DNA of 64,000 nt from Lentzea pudingi (GCF_014646255.1 NZ_BMNC01000023.1:18741-82740), one strand, 5' to 3'. Positions 48,636 to 59,244 are shown, counted from the first letter of the stretch. The notes: a model not told the origin generated them from the sequence alone. Made by a program: numbers and translations.

Positions 48636-50150
48636 TTACAGGGCTTCGAGAACCGCCTGCGCCGCGTTGTGGCCACCGATGCCGCTGACCCCGCCGCCGC
48701 GCCGGGAGCCCGCACCGCAGACGAGGACGTTGTCCACATCGGTCTCCACGCCCCACTTGCCGACCTGCTCGTCGGTCTCGGCGAACGGCCAGTCGAGCTC
48801 GCCGTGGAAGATGTTGCCGCCCGGCAGCCCCAGTTCGGACTCCAGGTCGAGCGGGGTGCGCGCCTCGACGCACGGGTTCCCGGCGGCGTCCACGGCGAGG
48901 CAGTCCTGGATCGGCTCCACGAGGTGGGCGTTGAGCTGGTCGAGGTAGCGCCCCACCAGCTCGTCGCGCAGCTCGGCGTTGCGGCCCTCGAACAACGACG
49001 CCGGCAGGTGCAGGCCGAACAGCGTCAGCGTCTCATGGCCGCGCAGCGACGGCCCGAGGATCGACGGGTCGGTCAGCGAGTGGCAGTACATCTCGCCGGG
49101 CAGCACCGACGGCACCTGCCCGGCGGCGCTCTCCAGGTACGCGGTCTCCAACTGGTCGTAGGACTCGTCGAGGTGGAACGTGCCGGCGAACGCCAGCCGC
49201 GCGTCGACGCCGGACCTCAGCTCGGGCAGCCTGCGCAGCAACATGTTGATCTTCAGCTGACAGCCCGGCGCGTCGCGGACCTCCTTGCCCCGCAACCGTC
49301 CCAGCACCGACGGCGCCACGTTCGAGAGCACGAACCGGGCCTCCGCCGTCTCACCCCCGTACGTCACGGCGGCGGTCTTGCCGTCCGACTCGACGGACGT
49401 GACCTCGGCACCGGTGATGATCCGCGCACCGGCCTCGCGCGCGACCCGTTCCAGCTCGGCGGTGACCCCGCCCATGCCGCCGACCGGGACCTTCCACTCC
49501 CCCGTCCCGTTGCCGATCACGTGGTAGAGGAAGCACTTGTTGGCGCTCAACGAGTGCAGCGACGAGTGCGTGCCGATCAACGCGTCCGTGGCGACGACCC
49601 CGCGCACCAGGTTGTTGTCGAACAGCTCCTGCAGCGTCGCGCCGAGCGGCCGTTCGAAGACCTGCTCCCACAACCGGCCGCGCACCACCGCGTCGACGTG
49701 CACGCGCAGGTGTTCCGCGGACACCAGCGGTTCCAGCAGGGTCGGGGCCAGTGCCTGGGCCATCAGCTCCAGGTCGGCGTACCAGCGCTGCCACTTCTCC
49801 CAGTCGTCGAGCGACCCGCAGACGGCCTCGAACGACCTCACCGTGGCCTCGCCGGGCGAGCGTTCGACCAGCAGCCCGCCCCTGCCGTTCGGTGTGTACG
49901 AGGACGCGGCACGAGACTTCAGCGCCAGCCTCAGTCCCAGATCCGACACGATCCGGTCGGGCAGCAGCGAGACGAGGTACGAGAAGCGCGAGAGCCGGGC
50001 GTCGACGCCCTCCCAGGGTGAGGCGCTCACCGCGGCCCCGCCGACGTGCGGCAGCTTCTCCAGCACCCTGACCGACTTCCCCGCCCGTGCGAGGTACGCG
50101 GCCGCCACCAGCCCGTTGTGGCCGCCTCCCACGATCACGACGTCGTCCAT
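48636..50150 (-). CDS. Phytoene desaturase-like FAD-dependent oxidoreductase
   Basis: 504 residues. The FAD-binding Rossmann motif is at the start (VVIVGGGHNGLVAAAYLARAGKSVRVLEK), with HVGGAAVSASPWEG next, and the C-terminal FAD motif in GSRRGGGVSGIGGHNAAQAVLE. It belongs to the CrtI/BCO amine-oxidase-like superfamily. No carotenoid genes are near (no crtB, crtE or crtY), so the substrate is unclear. ATG 50148-50150; divergent from fdhD. Confidence 0.87.
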   Translation of the reverse strand: MDDVVIVGGGHNGLVAAAYLARAGKSVRVLEKLPHVGGAAVSASPWEGVDARLSRFSYLVSLLPDRIVSDLGLRLALKSRAASSYTPNGRGGLLVERSPGEATVRSFEAVCGSLDDWEKWQRWYADLELMAQALAPTLLEPLVSAEHLRVHVDAVVRGRLWEQVFERPLGATLQELFDNNLVRGVVATDALIGTHSSLHSLSANKCFLYHVIGNGTGEWKVPVGGMGGVTAELERVAREAGARIITGAEVTSVESDGKTAAVTYGGETAEARFVLSNVAPSVLGRLRGKEVRDAPGCQLKINMLLRRLPELRSGVDARLAFAGTFHLDESYDQLETAYLESAAGQVPSVLPGEMYCHSLTDPSILGPSLRGHETLTLFGLHLPASLFEGRNAELRDELVGRYLDQLNAHLVEPIQDCLAVDAAGNPCVEARTPLDLESELGLPGGNIFHGELDWPFAETDEQVGKWGVETDVDNVLVCGAGSRRGGGVSGIGGHNAAQAVLEAL

Positions 50151-50215
50151 GCCCCGGAATCCCTCCCACGTAGCCTGGTCGGTGGGGAACATAGCGGTCC
50201 GAAGGAGATGTGCAC

Positions 50216-51043
50216 ATGGGCCGAGTGACGGTGCGCCGAGCGGTCGAACGGGTGTCGCCGAGCGGTCGTCGCCGCAGGATCGACGCGCTCGCCGCCGAGG
50301 AACCCATGGAGCTGCGGGTCAACGGCAAGGCTTTGGCCGTGACGATGCGCACGCCCGGTCACGACGTGGAGCTCGCGCACGGCTTCCTGCTCAGCGAAGG
50401 AGTCATCGGGTCGTCCGAGGACATCTCGATCGCGCGGTTCTGCGAGGGCACCGGGCCGGACGGGATGAACACCTACAACGTGCTGGACGTCGCGCTGGCC
50501 GAGGGCGTGCCGCCGCCGGACACCGGGGTGGAGCGGAACTTCTACACCACGTCGTCGTGCGGGGTGTGCGGCAAGGGCGCGCTGGACGCGGTCAAGCTCA
50601 AGACCCGCCACTCCCCCGCGCTCGACGAGGTGAGGGTCACACCCGAGGCGCTGACGGGCTTCCCGGACGCGTTGCGGGAGCGGCAGAAGGTCTTCGAGAG
50701 CACCGGCGGGCTGCACGCGGCAGGGCTGTTCGTCGACGGCGAACTGCTCGTCGTGCGCGAGGACGTGGGCCGACACAACGCCGTCGACAAGGTGCTGGGC
50801 TGGGCGGTGCTGCAGAACCTGGTGCCGTTGCGCGGCGCGGTGCTGATGGTGTCCGGGCGGGCGTCGTTCGAGTTGGTGCAGAAGGCCGCGATGGCCGGGA
50901 TCCCGGTGCTCGCGGCGGTGTCGGCGCCGTCGTCGCTCGCGGTCGAGCTGGCCGAGGAGCAGGGCATGACCCTGATCGGCTTCCTGCGCGGCGACTCGAT
51001 GAACGTCTACACCGGTGGGGAGCGCGTGGTTGAGACCGCTTGA
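50216..51043 (+). CDS. fdhD: Formate dehydrogenase accessory sulfurtransferase FdhD
   Basis: 275 residues. It passes sulfur from a cysteine desulfurase to the Mo-bisMGD cofactor; the active loop SSCGVCGK has C115 and C118. Other marks: TPGHDVELAHGFLLSEGVI and REDVGRHNAVDKVLGW. ATG 50216 has AAGGAG 8 nt upstream. The FdhF-like gene 3 kb upstream is its presumed client. It overlaps the CoA-transferase start by 14 bp, an operon. Confidence 0.95.
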   Translation: MGRVTVRRAVERVSPSGRRRRIDALAAEEPMELRVNGKALAVTMRTPGHDVELAHGFLLSEGVIGSSEDISIARFCEGTGPDGMNTYNVLDVALAEGVPPPDTGVERNFYTTSSCGVCGKGALDAVKLKTRHSPALDEVRVTPEALTGFPDALRERQKVFESTGGLHAAGLFVDGELLVVREDVGRHNAVDKVLGWAVLQNLVPLRGAVLMVSGRASFELVQKAAMAGIPVLAAVSAPSSLAVELAEEQGMTLIGFLRGDSMNVYTGGERVVETA

Positions 51044-52160
51044 CGGCGTCGTGGTGGTGAGCCTGGAGCAGGCCGTCGCCGTGCCGTACGCGACGCGGCT
51101 GCTGGCCGATCTCGGTGCTCGGGTCGTCAAGGTCGAACGGCCTGGGACCGGCGATTTCGCGCGCCACTACGACTCGGCGTGCGGCGAGGTGTCGTCGTAC
51201 TTCGCGTGGACGAACGCCGGCAAGGAGTCGGTGACCCTCGACATCACCCACCCGGACGGCCGTGAGGTGCTCGACCGGCTTGTCGCGCGGGCGGACGTGC
51301 TGCTGTGCAACCTCTCGCCACGGGTGTGGGAGCGGCTCGCGCTGGAGCTGCCGCCGGCGCTGATCGTCGGTGAGCTGTCCGGCTACGGCTGGGAGGGCCC
51401 GTACGCGGACCGCAAGGCGTTCGACGCGCTGGTGCAGTCCGAGGCCGGGCTGGTGTCGCTGACCGGCGAGGGCGACGTGGTGGCCCGCGCCGGCATCTCG
51501 GTCGCGGACATCGCGGCGGGCGTCCAGCTGCAGGCCGCGGTGCTGGCGGCGTTGCTGCGGCGCGGACGGACCGGCGAAGGCGTGCGGCTGCGGTTGTCGC
51601 TCTTCGAGGCGATGGCCGAGTGGATGCACCAGCCGATGCTCTACGCCGCCGGGACGGGGGCCGCGGCGCCCCGGTCGGGCGCGCACCACCCGAGCATCGC
51701 GCCGTACGGGCCGGTGGCCTGCGCGGACGGCGCCGTGCACCTGGCCGTGCAGAACGACGGGCAGTGGCAGCGGCTGTGCGGCCTGATCGGGCTGGCGCCG
51801 CAGGAGAGGTTCGCCACAGTGGCGTCCCGCGTCGAGCACCGCGCGGAGCTGCAGGAGCTGCTCGAACAGGCGTTTTCCGGCCTCACCGCGGCGGAGTTGC
51901 TGATCACCCTGGACGGTGCGGACGTGCCCGCCGCGCTGACCCGCTCGATCACCGAACTGCCCACCCACCCGCAGCTCGACAGGTGGGTTGACGTGCGGGT
52001 TCCCGGCGGAACGGCCCGGATGCTGCCGCCGCCGGTGGCCGGGTTCGAGTGGTCGCCGGGTGCGGTTCCGGCGCTCGGCGCGCACACTGACGACGTGCTG
52101 ACGTGGCTGGGCTATTCGAGTGAGGAACTGTCCTCCTTACGCGTGCGTTCCGTCCTCTGA
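51030..52160 (+). CDS. CaiB/BaiF family (class III) CoA-transferase
   Basis: 376 residues. The opening LRPLDGVVVVSLEQAVAVPYATRLLADLGARVVKVE is the family N-terminus, and the catalytic aspartate is D132 in RKAFDALVQSEAG. It moves CoA between acyl groups; substrate unknown. TTG 51030 is chosen, with GGGGAG 8 nt upstream and the conserved start; it lies within the fdhD end. Formyl-CoA-type use next to formate dehydrogenase-like genes is tempting but not shown. Confidence 0.88.
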   Translation: MRPLDGVVVVSLEQAVAVPYATRLLADLGARVVKVERPGTGDFARHYDSACGEVSSYFAWTNAGKESVTLDITHPDGREVLDRLVARADVLLCNLSPRVWERLALELPPALIVGELSGYGWEGPYADRKAFDALVQSEAGLVSLTGEGDVVARAGISVADIAAGVQLQAAVLAALLRRGRTGEGVRLRLSLFEAMAEWMHQPMLYAAGTGAAAPRSGAHHPSIAPYGPVACADGAVHLAVQNDGQWQRLCGLIGLAPQERFATVASRVEHRAELQELLEQAFSGLTAAELLITLDGADVPAALTRSITELPTHPQLDRWVDVRVPGGTARMLPPPVAGFEWSPGAVPALGAHTDDVLTWLGYSSEELSSLRVRSVL

Positions 52161-52199
52161 GAAGGAAACGAGGAACGGTGCCCGCGCGATGAGGTGAGC

Positions 52200-53078
52200 A
52201 TGGGGGAACCGAGGTACAGCCGCCGCACCCTCCTCGCGGCGATCGGCGTGGTCATCGCGACAGCCATGGGCGTCGCGACGTACGTGTCGTCGTCCGGCGC
52301 CGTCGAGCAGCAGATCGCGACGACCGACCGCGTGCGGGCCGCCTCGGCCGCCAAGCCGGTGATCCGCTTCGAACGCGTCTACTCGGCCGCCCGCCACCGC
52401 GAGGTCACCCTCGCCTTCTACCTCCCGGCCGGCGCGAACGTCCGCGGCCTGCCGATGTCGATCCTCCTGCACGGCCTGAACGGCGACGCCAGGCACGCCC
52501 CCGTGGGCAACCTGCCCGAGGTCCTGACCGCCGCCGTCGCCAAGGGCTCGGTGCCCGCGTTCGGCTTCGTCGCGGTCGACGGCGGCAACAGCTACTGGCA
52601 CGAGAACGTCCCCGGCGACGACCCGATGGCCATGCTGCTCGACGAGGTCCCGCGCTGGCTCAAGGAACGCGGCTACGGCGACCCGTTCGCGGTGACCGGT
52701 GTGTCGATGGGCGGCTTCGGCTCGCTGCTCTACGCGCGACGCCGAGCCGAGCGCGGCGACCCGGTCGCGGCCGCCGCGGCCATCTCCCCCGGCCTGATCA
52801 CGACGTGGCCGGAGATGGCCAAGCGGCGTGCGTTCAAGGACGAGGGCGAGTGGGCGTCGCTCGACCCGTTGCGGCACATCAGGTCCACCGGCCCGACCGC
52901 GCTCGGCGTGTGGATCGGCGACCGCGACCGGTTCATCGAGGGCACCCGCCGGTTCATCCGCGAGGCGCGGCCCGAGGTGGGCACGGTCAAGGGCGGCGGC
53001 CACGACGACGGGCTGTACCGGAAGGTGACGCCCGACGTCGTGCAGTTCCTCGCCAAGTACGCGAAGCGCGCTGTCTAG
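52200..53078 (+). CDS. Exported esterase-type alpha/beta hydrolase
   Basis: 292 residues. The N-terminus RYSRRTLLAAIGVVIATAMGVATY has the look of a Tat signal or signal anchor (SRRTLL). The esterase fold has SILLHGLNGDARHAP, the nucleophile elbow GVSMGG (S169) and a histidine in KGGGHDDGLYRK, as in esterase D and mycolyltransferase-like enzymes. ATG 52200 is preferred to GTG 52194. It converges with a beta-lactamase-fold gene and overlaps it by 4 bp. Confidence 0.8.
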   Translation: MGEPRYSRRTLLAAIGVVIATAMGVATYVSSSGAVEQQIATTDRVRAASAAKPVIRFERVYSAARHREVTLAFYLPAGANVRGLPMSILLHGLNGDARHAPVGNLPEVLTAAVAKGSVPAFGFVAVDGGNSYWHENVPGDDPMAMLLDEVPRWLKERGYGDPFAVTGVSMGGFGSLLYARRRAERGDPVAAAAAISPGLITTWPEMAKRRAFKDEGEWASLDPLRHIRSTGPTALGVWIGDRDRFIEGTRRFIREARPEVGTVKGGGHDDGLYRKVTPDVVQFLAKYAKRAV

Positions 53079-54370
53079 ACGCGCTGGGCCGCCCGGCCCC
53101 AGTGCAGGTACTTCACCCGGTCCTGCTCGTCGCGTCCACAGAGGACGACCACCTGGTGGTAGCCGTTCTGGCTGTCGACGGCGATCAGCGCGTCGTCCCG
53201 CAGTCCGGTGAACTCGTGCTCGTCACCGTCGACGAACGACTCCCAGCCGGGGTCGAGCCGCACGTACCGGAGCTTGACCCTGCCACCGTCGCCTTCGGTG
53301 ACGTGCAGTTCCAGCCCGGTGGACCGGTAGACGCCGACGACCCGTTCCACGTCCACCGGTACCGGCAACGGCGGTGGTGTGGGCAGGCCGGGCGGGGTGA
53401 TGCCCTCCCTGCCCAGCACCTCCTCGAAGACCGCACGGGCCAGCGGCAGGCTCTCACCGCCGTTGGTGAGCACGGCGATCGCGAGTCCGGCCGCGGGGAT
53501 CACGCGCAGGTAAGCCCGGTACCCCAGGGTCGATCCGGTGTGGCCGACGCCGGTGACGCCGTCCGCGTACTCGTGCACCGCCCAGCCGAGCCCCTGGCTG
53601 CCGCCCTGCGCGAAGTTCGGTGGCACGACCTGGCTCTCGCGCATCGCGTCGAACTCGCTGGTGCCGAGGTGCATCCGCACGAACTCCAGCAGGTCCCGCG
53701 CGCTCATCGCGAGCGTTGTGCCCGCCGGTGCGTCACCCTCGGCCATGAACTTGCCCGCGGGCTCCGGATCCTTGCCCACGTGCCCGGTGGCGACGGTCTG
53801 CGTGGCGTACTCGGCGTGGCTCGCGACCGCGGTGCGCAGGCCGAGCACGTCGATGAGCCGCTCCCGGACGACGACCCGGAAAGGCTTGCCGCGCAACACC
53901 TCCACGATCCGGCCGAGCAACGTGTAGCCGCTGTTGCAGTACGTGTAGAGCTCGCCGGGTGGCGCCTCCTGCCGTGCGTCCGCCAGGAGCGCGACGTACT
54001 TCTCCAGCATGTCGTCGCCGTTGCCGGTGTCGTGGAAGAGGTCGCCCTGGAAGCCCGCGGTGTGGGTGAGGAGGTGCCGTGGCGTGATGATCCGCGCGGC
54101 CTGTTCGTCGGCGAGCCTGAAGTCGGGCAGCACGTCGCGCACCGGGCGGTCGAGGTCGAGCAGGCCCTCGTTCACCAGTTGCTGCACGAGCGTGGCCGTC
54201 CAGACCTTGGTGATCGACCCGATCTGGAAGATGGAGTCGGTCGTCACCTTCTCGCCGGTGACGTTGTTCAGCACACCTGCTGCCATGTCGGTGATCTCGC
54301 CGTTGTGCAGCACGGCGACTTGGGCGCCGACAACGCCGTGCCGCTCGACCAGTTCAGTCAGATCGATCAT
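53075..54370 (-). CDS. Serine hydrolase, beta-lactamase/class C-like fold
   Basis: 431 residues. SxxK motif SITK at 52-55 and YxN motif YCN at 144-146, with HTGSTLGYRAYLR as the third motif region. A C-terminal lipocalin-like domain of about 110 residues follows. No signal peptide is seen, so it is probably cytosolic; esterase, amidase or peptidase activity is possible. It is a tandem paralog of the next upstream gene, 19 bp away. Confidence 0.9.
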   Translation of the reverse strand: MIDLTELVERHGVVGAQVAVLHNGEITDMAAGVLNNVTGEKVTTDSIFQIGSITKVWTATLVQQLVNEGLLDLDRPVRDVLPDFRLADEQAARIITPRHLLTHTAGFQGDLFHDTGNGDDMLEKYVALLADARQEAPPGELYTYCNSGYTLLGRIVEVLRGKPFRVVVRERLIDVLGLRTAVASHAEYATQTVATGHVGKDPEPAGKFMAEGDAPAGTTLAMSARDLLEFVRMHLGTSEFDAMRESQVVPPNFAQGGSQGLGWAVHEYADGVTGVGHTGSTLGYRAYLRVIPAAGLAIAVLTNGGESLPLARAVFEEVLGREGITPPGLPTPPPLPVPVDVERVVGVYRSTGLELHVTEGDGGRVKLRYVRLDPGWESFVDGDEHEFTGLRDDALIAVDSQNGYHQVVVLCGRDEQDRVKYLHWGRAAQRV

Positions 54371-54389
54371 GGTTCTCCCCCAGGAGTTC

Positions 54390-55607
54390 TCAGGTCCGGA
54401 CGGCCGCCCGCCCGAAGTGCACCAGGTCGTTCACGAACACCAGCACGGTGTGCGGTTCGTCCACGGCGATCAATGCGTCGCCACGCAGGGCAACGAACTC
54501 TCGCGCGTCGTCGTCGAGATCGACCAGTACGCGGCCGTGATCTGCTTGTGTGACAACGACTTCGTGACCCGCACAGCGATAGGTGCCGAGGAAGCGTTCG
54601 TCCACCGGCTCGGGCGCGGCGGGTGGCACCGGCGATTCCGGCCTGCGGACACCGGCGAGTGCGCTGAAGACGTCGTCGATGACGTGGTCGAACACCGCGC
54701 GTGCGTCGCCGCCGGTCGTGAGCAGGGCGACCGCGACCCCCTTCTCCGGCGCGATCCGCAGGAACGACGCCAGTCCCCTGTTGCTCCCGTGGTGGCCGAT
54801 CACCGCGCCGCCTGAGTAGCCCGGCAGCTCCCAGCCGAGGCCCCACGAGGCGCGGTTCCCGAAGTCCGGCAACAACACCTGCGGCTCGCGCATCACCGCG
54901 AATGCGGGCGTCGCCAGGTGCATCCGCGCGAACGCGAGCAGATCGCGTGCACTCATCGCGAGCGCCGACCCGGCAGGCCAGTCGGACTCCGGTCCCGGAT
55001 CGGTCACCGGCTGTCCGTCCTCGTGCCCGACGGCGTGTGCTGCCGTGGCCTGCGCGTAGGTCGTCGTGACCGCGAGCCCGAGCGGTGCGGCCAACCGTTC
55101 CTCGAGGACGGTGTTGAAAGGCTTGTCCCGCAACACTTCCACGATCCGGCCGAGGACGGTGAAGCCGCTGTTGCAGTACGACCACACCGCGCCCGGCGCG
55201 AAGAGCTGCCGCGCGTCCGCCAGCCGTGCCACGAACTCCTCGATCGCGTCGTCGCCCGAACCGGTGTCGTGGAAGAGGTCGCCGTCGATGCCGGACGTGT
55301 GGGTCAGCAGGTGCCGCGGCGTGATCACCGGCCGGAAACCCGCCAGCACGTCGCGCACCGGGCGGTCGAGGTCGAGCCTGCCCTCGTTCACCAACTCCTG
55401 GACGAGCGTCGCCGTCCAGACCTTGGTGATCGACGCGATCTGGAACAACGAGCCGGTGGTCACCACCTCGCCAGTGGCGGTGCTGAGCACGCCGGCGGCC
55501 GCGTCGTGGATCTCGCCGTCCGCGAGCACCGCGACCTGGGCACCGACGCCGTGCTCCGCCACGAGCTCAGGAAGCCTGCGTCGCAACCACTCTGCTGTGT
55601 CGTTCAC
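54390..55607 (-). CDS. Serine hydrolase, beta-lactamase/class C-like fold (tandem paralog)
   Basis: 405 residues. SITK at 59-62 and YCN at 144-146. It shares long blocks with its neighbour (FQIxSITKVWTATLVQ; LDLDRPVRDVL; HLLTHTxG; LGRIVEVLR) and the same C-terminal extra domain, so the pair arose by duplication. No signal peptide. GTG 55605-55607. A third hydrolase gene lies 21 bp upstream, a likely three-gene operon. Confidence 0.9.
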   Translation of the reverse strand: MNDTAEWLRRRLPELVAEHGVGAQVAVLADGEIHDAAAGVLSTATGEVVTTGSLFQIASITKVWTATLVQELVNEGRLDLDRPVRDVLAGFRPVITPRHLLTHTSGIDGDLFHDTGSGDDAIEEFVARLADARQLFAPGAVWSYCNSGFTVLGRIVEVLRDKPFNTVLEERLAAPLGLAVTTTYAQATAAHAVGHEDGQPVTDPGPESDWPAGSALAMSARDLLAFARMHLATPAFAVMREPQVLLPDFGNRASWGLGWELPGYSGGAVIGHHGSNRGLASFLRIAPEKGVAVALLTTGGDARAVFDHVIDDVFSALAGVRRPESPVPPAAPEPVDERFLGTYRCAGHEVVVTQADHGRVLVDLDDDAREFVALRGDALIAVDEPHTVLVFVNDLVHFGRAAVRT

Positions 55608-55628
55608 GTTCCCCCCAGGAAGTGATGG

Positions 55629-56207
55629 CTAGCGCGGTGAGAGCGGCACCGTCCTCGACCGCACCCACTTGAGGACCGCGGGCCACTCCCCGTAACCCGC
55701 GTCGATGTTGATGTGCGCGCCCCCCGGCACGACGTCGATCTCGATCCGCAACGCCTCAGCGAGCTCCTTCGCGGCCTGCATCGAACAGTGCGGGTCGCCC
55801 TCGCCCGCGACCAGACGCGTGTCGGTGGCAGCACGGCGCAACCCGGCCGGATCGAGCGGGGCCGGGAAGAACGACTTGATGGCCGGCTCCGGGTGGTCCA
55901 GCGCGGGCGGAGCGACGAGCAGCACCCGGTCGACGTGGGCGATGTTCTCGCGGGCCGCGTGGTGCAACCAGAGGTAGCAACCGAGCGAGTGCGCGACAAC
56001 AACCCGCTCACGGTCGGCGGGCAACGCTTCGAGGTGCGTGTCGAGCTCGCGGAGCCACGTGTCGCGGTCGGGCGCCTCGGGACTGCTGAAGTGCGGCATG
56101 TCCGCAAGGCCGCCGTGCTCGGACACGGTCTGGGCCAGCCAGCGCTGCCAGTGGCCGGGGCCGGAACCGGTGTAGCCGTGAAGCAGGAGCACGTGGGGCA
56201 GCGACAT
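55629..56207 (-). CDS. RBBP9/YdeN-type serine hydrolase
   Basis: 192 residues, a compact alpha/beta hydrolase of the RBBP9 family: LLLHGYTGSGPGHWQRWL at the start, the nucleophile elbow AHSLG (S74), LVAGEGDPHCSMQAAKEL at the acid position and GGAHINIDAGYGEWP at the histidine. Substrate unknown. ATG 56205-56207. First gene of the hydrolase operon; its upstream region is the repeat tract. Confidence 0.88.
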   Translation of the reverse strand: MSLPHVLLLHGYTGSGPGHWQRWLAQTVSEHGGLADMPHFSSPEAPDRDTWLRELDTHLEALPADRERVVVAHSLGCYLWLHHAARENIAHVDRVLLVAPPALDHPEPAIKSFFPAPLDPAGLRRAATDTRLVAGEGDPHCSMQAAKELAEALRIEIDVVPGGAHINIDAGYGEWPAVLKWVRSRTVPLSPR

Positions 56208-56354
56208 GCCTCCACCCTAGTGGCGTGGCGGGAGGCGGCACCGGTGAATCCTCGCCCGGCAGCACGCCCCGCGCCGCTCGTCTCCTCGCTCCCGCACGTC
56301 CGGGTGGGGGCGGCGCGAGGCGACCTGCGCGAGACGGCCTGCGCGACATGTGCG

Positions 56355-56975
56355 GGCGGCACCGGACGCGCAGGTGGCACCTCGTACGTCGGTGGCGTCA
56401 GACGCGCAGGTGGAGCCAGGCGTGCGTGGGTGGCCCCAAACGCGCAGGTGGCGCCACGTGCGCAGGTGGCACCAAAGCTGCAGGCGGCGCCACCTACGTA
56501 TGAGGCGCCAGACGTGTGGGCGGTATAGCGCAAGGAAGCACCCCACACGCAGGCGATACCGCACGTGCGGACGACACGACACACGCGGGCCGCACCGCAC
56601 GTGCGGACGACACCACACACGCGGGCCGCACCGCACGTGCGAACGACACCACACACGCGGGCCGCACCACACGTGCGGACGACACCACACACGCGGGCCG
56701 CACCACACTCGCGACACCACCCCCGCGCTCCCCGCGTCCGGCTGGGAACAAGCGGCGAGCGACGCGACGCGGGCGCCACCAGGCCTGCGGGCCGCACCAC
56801 ACACGCGGCGGCACCAGACGTATCGGCGACACCAGGCGTGCGGACAGCACACACACGCAGGCCGCACCAAACGTGCCGGCGACATCAGACGCGCGGACAG
56901 CACCACACGCGAGCCCCACCACGCACACCACACCGGTGGGCACCAGACGTGCGGACAGCGCCACCACACGCATGC
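56355..56975. repeat. Degenerate 18-bp tandem repeat tract (minisatellite)
   Basis: About 30 imperfect 18-bp units in two sub-families: one around ACGCGCAGGTGGCACC (56360-56525) and one alternating CACGCGGGCCGCACCA and CGTGCGGACGACACCA (56545-56715, then 56780-56970). A break lies at about 56715-56770. Because 18 is a multiple of three, several frames on both strands stay open, giving long false reading frames with Arg/Ala/Val/Cys or Thr/His/Gly repeats. None has a ribosome site or a known domain. There is no gene in 56208-57088. Confidence 0.8.
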
Positions 56976-57039
56976 CGCGCGCGGCACCGCCTCGCCGCGA
57001 GGCCGCGCGGGGGCGTGTCGCGGCGCCCGTGCTGGAACG

Positions 57040-57075
57040 AGCGAAGGGCGCCCGGTTTCCCGGGCGCCCTTCGCT
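57040..57075. terminator. Hairpin terminator after clpX
   Basis: A 16-bp perfect stem (57040-57055 with 57060-57075) around a short T-rich loop, 14 bp after the clpX stop. Very stable; no T run follows. It separates clpX from the repeat tract. Confidence 0.7.
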
Positions 57076-57088
57076 GGAACGATCGAAC

Positions 57089-58369
<1,281 letters not shown>

Positions 58370-58512
58370 GACCGCTGACCTATGTCCCCTCCGGCGCACA
58401 CCTGCTGTAGTGCGCCTGCTGACTTGCTGTGGCAGTCCCACTGGCTGTGGGTGCTGAGCCCGTTCTCCTGACGGTACCTGGCCGACCCCGTTTCAGGGGA
58501 GGACCCGCGTCC

Positions 58513-58560
58513 CCCGACGCGCCGATCAGGCCGGTTGCCCGGTCACATCGGCGTGTCGGG
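58513..58560. other. Long stem-loop between clpP2 and clpX
   Basis: CCCGACGCGCCGAT (58513-58526) pairs with 58547-58560 over 14 positions with one wobble or mismatch. Inside it a CCGG-TTGC-CCGG mini-hairpin is possible. In the clpP2-clpX gap it may be a transcript end or a processing site; there is no T run. Confidence 0.4.
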
Positions 58561-58614
58561 TGGGCACGCGGTGTCCGGGGGCCGGGAGATTTCCCAGCCC
58601 CTAGGACGCCGCGC

Positions 58615-59244
58615 TCAGGACTTGGCGGAAAGCTTGCGGTAGGGCAGCACCGTGTCGACGATGCCGTACTCCTTGGCCTCCTCGGCCGTCAGAATCCGGT
58701 CGCGCTCGATGCTCTCGCGAACCTCCTCCGCCGTCCGGTTCGTGTGCCGCGCGAGGGTCGACTCCATCAGGCGGCGCACGCGCTGGATCTCGTTCGACTG
58801 GATCTCCAGGTCGGACACCTGACCGTACGCGCCCTCCATGGAGGGCTGGTGGATCAGGATTCGCGCGTTCGGCAGCGCGTGGCGCTTGCCGGGCGTGCCG
58901 GCGGCCAGCAGCACCGCGGCGGCCGAGGCGGCCTGGCCGAGGCAGTACGTCTGGATGTCCGGGCGAACGAACTGCATCGTGTCGTAGATGGCCATCAGCG
59001 AGGTGAACGAGCCACCCGGCGAGTTGATGTACATCAGGATGTCGCGGTCCGGGTCCTCGGACTCGAGGACCAGCAGCTGCGCCATCACGTCGTTGGCGGA
59101 GGCGTCGTCAACCTGCACGCCGAGGAAGATGATGCGCTCCTCGAAGAGCTTGTTGTACGGGTTCGACTCCTTCATGCCATAGCTGGTGCGCTCGACGAAC
59201 GACGGCAGCACGTACCGCGACTGCGGCAGGTGGAACTGGCTCAC
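58615..59244 (-). CDS. clpP2: ATP-dependent Clp protease proteolytic subunit ClpP2
   Basis: 209 residues. Catalytic S107 (GQAASAA) and H132 (IHQPSMEG), with NSPGGSFTSLMAIYDTM in the core. Actinobacteria use a mixed ClpP1P2 barrel, and this is the second subunit by order and by its longer N-terminus. GTG 59242-59244, 20 bp after clpP1. Confidence 0.96.
   Translation of the reverse strand: MSQFHLPQSRYVLPSFVERTSYGMKESNPYNKLFEERIIFLGVQVDDASANDVMAQLLVLESEDPDRDILMYINSPGGSFTSLMAIYDTMQFVRPDIQTYCLGQAASAAAVLLAAGTPGKRHALPNARILIHQPSMEGAYGQVSDLEIQSNEIQRVRRLMESTLARHTNRTAEEVRESIERDRILTAEEAKEYGIVDTVLPYRKLSAKS

Noticed and set aside
56355..56975. CRISPR array
   Set aside because: The units are contiguous 18-bp repeats without spacers, and no cas genes are present.
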